Shown here in pieces: positions 18,476 through 25,512 of a DNA stretch of 25,512 nucleotides. Every line of letters starts with the position of its first letter. Positions within the stretch are counted from its first letter, which is position 1. The notes under the pieces were generated by a model, which was not told the origin of the DNA, did not search any database, and worked only from the letters and a program-made list of their open reading frames with translations. The translations under genes were made by a program, and so were the position numbers. This stretch comes from Rhypophila decipiens (Eukaryota; Ascomycota; Sordariomycetes; Sordariales; Naviculisporaceae), in contig MU858343.1 of assembly GCA_033297075.1 (NCBI GenBank), forward strand, positions 1-25,512. The letters run 5' to 3'.

Positions 18476-19780
18476 CTGAACAGGGCACAGAAGATCGGGG
18501 CTCTGGCTATTACAGGAGCTTTTCGAACAGTGGCAACGGCTGTGGCTGAAGCGGAAGCCAGCATTCTCTCGATACGAGAACGTCATGCCCAGGGGGCGGC
18601 TAGATTATGGACCAATGCCCATACACTGCCCAGTACACATCCGTTCGCCCTGAAAAAAATACGAGCAATCGTGCGATTCGTCTCCCCACTTCAAAAGATT
18701 GCCTAATTAATGGAAGGAGTATGTGTCGATCGGATGTAGACTATCATAGAGTACGCCATCCCACCTTGGGAGCCCCGTCTACACATAAGATATGAACAAG
18801 ACCGGAAGAAGGCAGCCAAAGTAGTTAGCAATGCAACAAGCATCGTGATCGCTACTGGCGCGTCTGTGAAGAAAGGCATGGTCGGTATGGGCAGCTGTGT
18901 AGAGGACTCCCTCTTTCACAGGGCGGATGGAGCAGCCACAAAACAAGCGGTAACCATTGGAACAAGGGAAGAGCAGAATCGATATACTGCAGAATTAATG
19001 GCTATAGCAACGGCCTTGAAGAACATATCACCCAGCACCTGCCACAGGCATATTACCGTCATCACGAGGAACCAATCAGCACTGAGAGGAATTAGTCAAC
19101 CGAAGCGGCAATCAGGTCAAGCGATGATACAACAAATATACGAGTCGACCAAACTGCTGAACCGAAGAGGGAACTCGGTTGTCTTTCAGTGGGTACCAAC
19201 AGACAGCGACTTTCCACTGGGATCCGAAGCAAAAGCAGCAGCACAAATGGCAACGAAGCGAGGGCATGCACCATACCTCCAAGTACAGCAGGCCAAGTCA
19301 ACTGTGATTAGATTAGCAACGACCAAGCAACAGCGGACGAGGCTCCCGGAAGGAGTGGGCAAATTCTCCAAGACTATTGATGTGGCGCTCCCGGGCAGAC
19401 ACACACACGACCTGTACGACCAGCTGAAGCGAAAAAGAAGCCTGTATACTGGCGCAACTCCGGACAGGGATGGCGAGTCTGAACGGATTTCTATATAAAA
19501 TCGGGGCCGCTGAATCCGAACTATGCGGTTGCGGTCACACGAAGGAAACTGTAGATCACTTTTTGTTACGGTGCATGAGGTGGACGTCTTTACGAGAAGG
19601 TATGCTGCAATGTACAACGACAAGACGGGGGAGTCTCTCATTCTTTCTGGGAGGAAAAGCGTTATCGGACCCCAAGAAATGATCGCCAGACATGAAAGCA
19701 GTTCGGGCAACGATCAAGTATGCCATGTCAACGGGACGATTGGATTTGGGCGCGCAGAGAATAGATACATCGCACTAAAG
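18476..19780 (+). pseudogene. LINE pol 3' end: post-RT region, RNase H, CCHC-like tail
   Basis: In order: the post-RT segment (AITGAFRTVATAVAEAEASI, ARLWTNAHTLPSTHPFALKK) with a stop near 18702; PPWEPRLHIRYEQDRKKAA and VVSNATSIVIATGAS (18760-18865); an RNase H domain; then LNGFLYKIGAAESELCGCG and ETVDHFLLRCMRW (19470-19590), the C-x-C...H-x4-C motif typical of this LINE group; and finally PDMKAVRATIKYAM in a third frame. The RNase H is inactive by inspection: the first Asp is Gly (ATGAS), the usual Asp of the TDSQ-like block is replaced in TRNQSAL, and the His of the WxPGHxG block is Asp (WVPTDSD). Only YTAEL keeps its Glu. Stops and at least two frame changes confirm a dead copy. Confidence 0.85.
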
Positions 19781-20028
19781 AGAACTCGACCAAGGAGTCC
19801 CACGCAGCCTCAACCAGCAGATCCTGCTTTAGCTGCTGAAGATAGGACGCTGAACACTTGGAGAACGCAACCTCCAAGGTGATCTGCTTATAAAATGTCA
19901 AGAGGCATTGGGTGGTCTAAAGATGAAAGAGTAGAGGGCTTGGACGAGATAATGGCGGATTTGGATGAACCGAATGTAGTTAGCCTGCATAGGCCCTTTA
20001 GGCTTAGTGCCTCCGGGCGAAATAAATT

Positions 20029-20044
20029 CCATCCATCCATCCAT
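20029..20044 (+). repeat. (CCAT)4 LINE tail
   Basis: Four tandem CCAT units directly follow AAATAAATT, a 3' tail form common in fungal LINEs. Confidence 0.75.
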
Positions 20045-20045
20045 A

Positions 20046-20269
20046 CACCAAGTTAACCAAGTCAAGTAAGATCTCAAATTCGACTTAACTTGCTGAATTT
20101 TCATTTGCCTGAGTTGGCCTGGCTTTGACTGCCCTGCCTGAGTCAGGCCTGAGAATATTTGACGTGTTCTGGATACTGGGCCCCATTCCAGCTCTCATCA
20201 AAACCATACTGACATGTTGTGCCTATTCAAATCGAAAGTCGTTACTAGTCCCGTCCTAGCATCTCCCGC
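20046..20269. other. Intergenic, 3' side of tyrosinase
   Basis: No gene seen. This should contain the tyrosinase 3' UTR and polyadenylation site. Confidence 0.4.
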
Positions 20270-21661
20270 TTACTCGTAAATGTAGCAGAAAGGCCCGTCG
20301 ATACTGGAGATCATATCACTCAAACGCTTTGGCGGCCCAATGGTGGTGAAGTTGAGGGGGCTATCCAGGGTGGCGTTCTCACTGGGCGGGACTATTCATC
20401 GGGCGAGTTAGCGTCCAAAGCTCATGTCATAACAAAACGAAAGATGGAAGAAACACACACACAGACACAAAAAGGAAAACAAACAAGATAGCAAAAATGC
20501 AAAGACAGAAAACAAAGTAAAAACCCACAATCAAAAGCCGTAACAGTCCCCCAAACCTGCTCCAGCCTCCCCTTCGCATCCTGAGCCTGCCACACGGTCC
20601 AAACCAAGTCGGTCATGGCATGATGCAGCCAAAAGATGGGATCGCTCGGCCCATTAAATATATCCAACTGCATCCCCGCGACCGAAAAATGGCCCGCCAC
20701 ATGCACACCAGCGGGCGCATCCAACACCAGACTAAAGTTGAACAAATTCCCCTGTCCCAGCAATCCGGCAACATTACTCGGCCTCAGGTTCTGCGCCACC
20801 TCGAGCGTGATATCCCTATTCAAACATCTCGGATTATACCCTCGTCCATCCAACGGACCATGCGGCTCATACCCCGTCGGTCCCAGGTGAATCTGATACT
20901 TGTCGGCCGTAAACGGCCCCTTTTCAACACAGCCTCCCCCCGTCCCCACCGCAACAGGCTGATCACCTATTTCCGCCCCAAAATTAACAATCGTAGGCGG
21001 TCGAACAGGAATAAACACCCCGTTTGACCCCATAGACCAGGGTGACCCGTCAAAGACGGCCGTCTGCCGAGGGTCCTCCCACCCAATGGTCCAGTCCCAG
21101 TACGGCTGCGCGGCTCTGTACCCGCATTCCTGGCGCAGGGCCTGTTCGTACAAGTGGACATAGTACCGGTGGAAACCGAGGAACAAGCCGTCGTTGTGGA
21201 TATAGTCGGACTGGAGGTGGTGCGCGGCCACGAAATCGTCGTATCTGGTTCGTGCGCCGGGGAGGTAGGATGCGTAGGGGCTGCTTGGGGTGAGCCCGGG
21301 TTTCGAGGCGAGGCAGTAGATTGCGTTGATGTAGTTTCGTCGTTCGACTTTGGAGAGCGTGCTCCTGTTTGTTTGTTTGTTTGTTTGTCGGTCAGTCTCA
21401 CAACTTCTATAACTGTCGGGGGAGGGGAGGTTTGTTTGCAGGATAAGAGCAGACGGACCATTCTTTGCGGACGAGGAGTTTCTTCTTGGTGCAGCCTGTT
21501 TTTCGCATCTTGAGCGTGTCATGTACGTATTTGGTGTACTTCTTCTTGTAATCTTTGATCTCTTTTCTGGCAGCTGCTTCTGGGTTGCCTGTGGAAGGAG
21601 GCAGGGCGATGACCAGGGTCATCACGGCCAAGAGGCTCGTCAGGGTCGAGAGGAGCTTCAT
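20270..21661 (-). CDS. Secreted tyrosinase-like copper oxidase
   Basis: The model is complement(join(20270..20391, 20529..21364, 21459..21661)): 1161 nt, 386 residues, no internal stop. Exon 1 encodes a signal peptide (MKLLSTLTSLLAVMTLVIAL), so the protein probably enters the secretory pathway. CuA ligands are H116/H117, H124 and H133 (IHNDGLFLGFH); CuB ligands are H289, H293 (HVAGH) and H316 (FWLHHAMTD). Both type-3 copper sites look complete. WDWTIGWEDP and the C-terminal GPFCYIYE fit short fungal tyrosinases, which oxidise phenols to o-quinones. Intron 1 (94 nt) has a weak GTCCGT donor; intron 2 (137 nt, GTGGGT...CTAAC...ATAG) was chosen because it joins TAFDF to PPSENATLDSP in frame. It is the only host gene here that reads intact. 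Substrate unknown; o-aminophenol oxidase or a secondary-metabolism role is possible. Confidence 0.88.
20392..20528 (-). other. Tyrosinase intron 2
   Basis: GTGGGT donor, GCTAACTC branch region, AATAG acceptor, 137 nt, phase 1. An alternative donor (CAG|GTTTGG) does not keep the frame. Confidence 0.7.
21365..21458 (-). other. Tyrosinase intron 1 with (AAAC)n
   Basis: GTCCGT donor, GACTGACC branch region, AACAG acceptor, 94 nt. Splicing gives KEW|STLSKVERRN in frame. The AAAC microsatellite (21366-21388) runs to the acceptor. Confidence 0.75.
21366..21388 (-). repeat. (AAAC)n microsatellite at splice acceptor
   Basis: Almost six ACAA/AAAC units lie directly before the 3' splice site, so length changes would alter the branch-to-acceptor distance. 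Confidence 0.9.
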
Positions 21662-21753
21662 TTTGCTTGTGTGGTGCTAGGATTCGAGATGTGGAACAAG
21701 TCTGGGGGACCAGAGTATCAACAGAGAATGCCCTGTCTTGGTTCGTACAGGGA

Positions 21754-21761
21754 CTTATATA
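21754..21761 (-). promoter_or_regulatory. TATA box of tyrosinase
   Basis: TATATAAG on the minus strand, about 93 bases upstream of the ATG, is a good fit for a core promoter. Confidence 0.55.
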
Positions 21762-21806
21762 CCTGTGATCAGAAAGGATCGCAGAAGTCAATCGAAAAAT
21801 AACCAC

Positions 21807-22950
21807 ACCGCTATTCTTGGCACCCGGATCTGAAGGGACCGGTTCAGCAAAGTGACAGTCGATGTAAAGACGGCTCGTCTGTCAACGGGTCGGTCAATAT
21901 TATCAGTGCGCAGAAAACGGTCTGGTGGTATTCGCGGAATTCAAATTCCCGGCCGCTGAGGTGTTGGGTTATTGGATCAAATTACTTACCTGGTCTCGCC
22001 CGGGCCCAGTGTTGATACTGAGCGGTACATGAGATCCAACTGCATCGAGGGCCCTGCAGACATTACCAACTGCATCACGGAAGATAGTCGAGTCTGTCCT
22101 TTGAACGACCCCGCTCGTCCGCCCCGCCGATATCAGTTACGGAATTTTATCCTATAGTGTTGCGGGACATGGAATTCCGATATGTCATCGATGAGAAATG
22201 AAATGGGGCGAGAGGAGCAGTGATCGTCGGTGGACTTTGTTTCCTGTGAAAGCAGCAAACTCTTGTAGTTCAACTGAACTTCCAGCCCACTTGGTCGCCA
22301 GTTTGGTCCGGGGTGTTTGTCGCAAAGGTTGGACTGGTGTGGAAGGCCAAAGGAACGCCTCATAGCTGCATACAGGCTGAGGTATAAAGACGGCTCTCCG
22401 ACTTCATGTATAACAGTATTGGTCGAGACTCGCTCCAAGGCGAGTGAGATCCGGATGATTGGGCAGTGGCGGTGCCGTGCTTGCGGTGTGCCCACCAACA
22501 GTGACTTTTTCTGGTCTGTTTAAGGAAGAATGCACTCAATAGTCTCCAAATGCGTCCATCATCCACCTTCCTTCTTTGACGAGTTTAGCAGCTTTTCATA
22601 GCAGAATGTGTATCACGAGCTGTAGATTGCACGAGGCTGTTGTATTCTTTTACGCTAAAACAGTCGTAGAAACAGGGAAGAGTGGGCAAAGAGAAGTGAA
22701 ACTGAAGTTATTGTCATATTAATCCTCATTGGCATCTTTTCATTTCTTGGACAGGCCATTGACTGTTCCCGATGGTTAAAAAAAGGTGGTCGGCAGCTAA
22801 TGGGTTGCAGTATGTTATGATGAAGCTATGAGATTTTGAACACTGCAGGAACAATATGTGTCTGCCCGTGGCCAGGGACTTGTTACAAGGCCAACCGCAC
22901 GTGCTTGCTTTTCTCACAGCCCAGCATCGCAACAGCAAGCCCACTTCTTG
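21807..22950. other. Intergenic, nothing recognised
   Basis: About 1.1 kb with no family-like coding sequence. A 121-codon minus frame (22133-22498) has no ATG at its start and no motif. The part nearest 21800 may hold tyrosinase upstream control sites. Confidence 0.45.
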
Positions 22951-22961
22951 TATGGCTCCCG

Positions 22962-23393
22962 TCAGTCCTTCTCTTTGGCTGCCTTTACACCTCGAGAAGT
23001 AATAGCGGTTGTTCGGTGCTGTTGTACTCTCCCATGAATACCGTAGTGCTCGGACGTGGCAGATCCAACGTATATTCTTGAAGTTTGCTCCGGCTTCTTG
23101 AATACTAGCACATATACACCCCATCTCCTTTTGTGTTTCTCGGCCACCTTGGGTACTGGTAGTGTTTTAACACTGTTGATCTGGCCAAGGCCTGCTCCTG
23201 CACCTTCACGAATACCGACAAAATGGATCCTTCCAGTCCCTCGTTGAACGCCAGTCCTTCGCCGAGCGACAGTCCCTCGAAATTTTGGGAAATCGTCAAC
23301 GACCTGAGCAGCAATGTTGGCTTCCAGCCCTTCGATATATTCCTCTTTATATGCGAGATGGGCTGGGATGTGCTCGCGCTCCTTTTCTTCCAC
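22962..23393 (-). pseudogene. GIY-YIG-like nuclease-superfamily fragment
   Basis: The minus frame contains RRWGVYVLVFKKPEQTSRIY followed by VGSATSEHYGIHGRVQQH. This matches the GVYvL...rlYVGSgT...GirgRl core of a fungal GIY-YIG-like family, in which the strands carry the GIY and YIG motifs and the helix Arg is catalytic in true nucleases. The upstream part (NIAAQVVDDFPKFRGTVARR) is unrecognised, there is no ATG, and a stop follows at 22962; after it WREPY-like and Cys-rich pieces appear only in broken frames. Probably a truncated relic of a larger protein. Biological role unknown. Confidence 0.5.
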
Positions 23394-23562
23394 AGTTCAT
23401 ACTTTATGGATGTGTTCAAATCGCGAATGATATATCAGAAAGAGATGCAACAATCTACGTGGATGTTGGTATTGAGTACCTAGCTTCATCGACAGATTCA
23501 GCCTTCTTCACATATTCTCTTCTGTTCTAGACCCAAACCAGCCTTCCCCCGCCGTTCACACG

Positions 23563-25360
23563 CTAAGCCCCAGGCTTGCCCTCCGTAAACCTCACCGGCA
23601 AATCACTAATGACCAAAGTGCTGTACACCCTCATGGTCCAAGGCCGCTGGGGCCGCGCGATCTGGACGTCGAAATTGCGCAGGATCTCGACAAAAATCTT
23701 GTTCAGCTCCAACCAAGCCAGCGTCTTGCCCGGACACATGAACCTCCCATGCCCGAATAGCATATCGATATGTTTCTCCATATACAACCTCTCCTCGGCC
23801 GTCTTGCCCAGCCACCTCTCCGGCCTGAACACTTCCACATCGTCTCCAAAGACTGCCTTGTTCCGAACCAGTGCTACCATGTTGGGATAGACGTCAGTGC
23901 CTTCGGGCATTTTATATTCGCAAATGATATCACCGCCTGGATTCATGCGTTTAGCGAACACAGTGCTTGTTCCGGGCAGTATGCGAAAGACTTCGTAAAG
24001 AACGGCCTGGAGGTAAGACAGGGATCTTGCCTCCTGAAGCATAATGGGGCTTGGTATCTTGCCTGATTTAATACCCTCCGCAATCTCAGCCTTCAGCTTG
24101 TTATAGACATAAGGTGTCGAGGTGATGTAGAGAATCGCGACGCGGATCGGGATCGCAGAAGTGTCGGCGCCTGCTATAGCTGCCATTGTGATCTCCTGGT
24201 CGCAGTCGGCCTGGGCGAGACCCCTGTTTCATCCATTCACCTAGAATATCCTGCGCTTTGTCGTCTGGATTGGCAAACCGGCGGGCTATTTCGGTTTTGT
24301 GATTCTGTGGAAAGGAAAGGGGCACTGGTCAGTGTCGCCCAGGACTTGGGGAGAACAAGGCGGGATTATAAAGAACTCACTCCATAAACTTTCCAATCCC
24401 CGTTTTATCAGTCCTCTTGGGTCCCAATAACCTCAAGAACAATTGATTCGCGGTGATCTTTCTCGCTGCAGCCAAAGTGGTGATGGTATGCATAAAAGGA
24501 ACCACCTCGTCCGCGACCTGGAAAAATCCATGCAAATCGCTCCTACTGTCCATAGAACCCCAGGGCCTCCCCATCGTCGCCAGCGTCGCGATATCCAGAC
24601 TGAACCACCGAGACAAGGCCGCCCAATCGACCACTTTGTCCAGACAGTCCTCCCTTATCAAGCTAATCAGCTTCTCAAGCTGCGAATCCATCAGCCTCTC
24701 CAAGTTAACCTCCCCACGCCCCTCGTACGCTCTCAGGAGGATGGCCTTGCGTGCGTCGTGCTCCGCAGTGCCCAACATGCTGGCCATGCCATCGCCTGTC
24801 CAGTCAAAGCGCATGTTGCAGAACCAGTCTGACCGGCCCATGCCGCCACGGAAGCTGTTAGTGCGGAGAAGCTCGTCGAGGTCGCCCAGGAGCAAGTAGT
24901 TGGGACCGATGCGACAGAGCGGGCCGTACTTCTCGTCGAGCTTGGGCAACACCTCGTGAATATTGCCTCGGGCCATGGTTCGCATGAACTATAGGTAGGT
25001 GTGCCAGACCAGAAAGGGGCCCGGAATATGGCGCAGGCGGAAGTATGAGCGGATGCAGGAAATTGCAAAGACGATGCTCAGGAGAGCGATGATCGAGGGG
25101 AATGGATTTGCGGCGATGTAGGTAGTCGTATATAGGACGGCGGGATGGTCCCGCAGGGTATTGAGGAAGCCCATATCGATAACGAGTACTTGAAGGCCAA
25201 ACAGAAGGACGCACTTCACAACGGTCGGAGTATCAAATGGAAACCGTTCGTTAAACGGTTCGTCTCGAGCCACGTCCTGGTGATAGACTGGCAGATCAGG
25301 ACGTCGTCGTCTGTTAGCAATTCCGAAGGAAGGAGTAGAGAAATAGGGAGAGCTGGACAT
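23563..25360 (-). pseudogene. Cytochrome P450 (pisatin-demethylase-like) pseudogene
   Basis: A microsomal haem-thiolate monooxygenase by motif. It has a membrane anchor (FPSIIALLSIVFAI), the proline hinge RHIPGP, I-helix AAIAGADTSA, the ExxR motif YEVFR, PERW, and the haem loop FGHGRFMCPGK with its Cys codon at 23734-23736. The ATG may be 25360 or the more usual-looking 25174 (MGFLNTLRDHP). Three lesions are visible: an in-frame TAG (24989-24991) between HTYL and FMRTMARGN, probably TGG before; a 1-base phase mismatch at the intron 24305-24380 (GTGAGT...CACAG), as if the last exon base was lost; and one extra G in the run at 24221-24224, where MKQG should continue LAQADCDQEITMAAIAGAD. It resembles detoxifying or secondary-metabolite P450s. 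An identical-to-8.1-kb LTR starts 57 bases upstream of the first ATG. Confidence 0.88.
24305..24380 (-). other. Intron in P450 pseudogene
   Basis: 76 nt, GTGAGT donor, CACTGACC branch region and CACAG acceptor are all textbook, but exon phases no longer match by one base. Confidence 0.65.
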
Positions 25361-25417
25361 CTTCGTCGCCTATACGGGTTACATCCTACCCCTAATGCCG
25401 CGATGGATGGTTGTACC

Positions 25418-25512
25418 TGTCAGATGGAGAGGGGTGCCTGTCAGGAAAGAAGGTTCGAGCAATGGTCAGAATCATGGATTTGTAACTAGTTGCCACAGAC
25501 GTGCGCGGCTTG
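25418..25512 (+). mobile_element. Copia LTR start, cut by the window end
   Basis: TGTCAGATGG at 25418 begins 95 bases that match the reverse complement of 8176-8270 at every position. Identity starts exactly at the LTR terminus, so this is a second LTR of the same family in opposite orientation. Whether a full element or a solo LTR follows cannot be seen. Confidence 0.9.

Larger units (their letters stand above)
18476..20045 (+). mobile_element. 5'-truncated Tad1-like LINE
   Basis: The coding remnant begins at LNRAQKIGALAITGAF and ends with a short (CCAT)n tail at 20029-20044 after AAATAAATT. Loss of everything upstream of the end of RT matches the usual 5' truncation of LINE copies. Confidence 0.85.

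Noticed and set aside
22133..22498. 121-codon open frame on the minus strand
   Set aside because: No ATG at the start, no recognisable motif, no splice context; probably chance.
23223..23483. Plus-strand frame MDPSSPSLNASPSP... with an ATG
   Set aside because: It lies opposite the GIY-YIG-like core frame, which shows family motifs; the plus frame shows none.
24305..24380. That the P450 +1 G and the intron phase mismatch cancel each other
   Set aside because: Reading exon 3 in the mismatched phase meets a TAG within a few codons, before the extra G, so the lesions do not compensate.
1..25512. tRNA, rRNA or CRISPR array
   Set aside because: No convincing T-arm/A-box combinations, no rRNA sequence and no regularly spaced repeats were seen by eye; a covariance search was not possible.

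Overview
This looks like a gene-poor, repeat-rich stretch of nuclear DNA from a filamentous ascomycete (Pezizomycotina). The evidence is short GT-AG introns with CTRAC-type branch points, a fungal-type tyrosinase, a fungal-specific transcription factor, a pisatin-demethylase-like P450, and four kinds of fungal transposon (Ty1/Copia, Tad1-like LINE, Crypton, solo LTRs). I cannot name the species.

Layout. 1-7.3 kb holds five broken host genes: a short-chain dehydrogenase (+), an NB-ARC/TPR NLR-like receptor (-), a pyroglutamyl-peptidase-like gene (+), a ferric reductase lacking most of its NADPH lobe (+), and the first ~70 residues of an acyltransferase (-). 7.7-10.6 kb is an AT-rich strip followed by a Copia element (-) with a 215-bp 3' LTR, whose gag is fused in frame to the end of its RT by internal deletion. 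11.0-12.35 kb has two zinc-finger gene fragments and a 279-bp solo LTR with a perfect GGAAT target-site duplication. 13.07-16.05 kb is a GC-rich Crypton whose tyrosine recombinase keeps R, HxxR and Y and is followed, after one in-frame stop, by a GCR1_C DNA-binding domain. 16.2-18.06 kb is a transcription factor that lost its DNA-binding exon. 18.06-20.05 kb is repeat debris and a 5'-truncated LINE. 20.27-21.66 kb is the only gene that reads as intact: a three-exon secreted tyrosinase. 22.96-25.36 kb holds a GIY-YIG-like fragment and a P450 with several lesions. At 25418 an LTR identical to the one at 8.1 kb begins in the opposite orientation and runs off the window.

How it fits together. An oxidoreductase, ferric reductase, acyltransferase, transcription factor, tyrosinase and P450 would suit a former secondary-metabolism neighbourhood, but that grouping is inference: the genes lie on both strands, are separated by transposons, and all but the tyrosinase are broken. 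The best supported unusual points are the Crypton with its telomere-like direct repeat and iterated subterminal motif, the identical inverted LTRs about 17 kb apart, the NLR relic, and one intact gene among about ten decayed ones.
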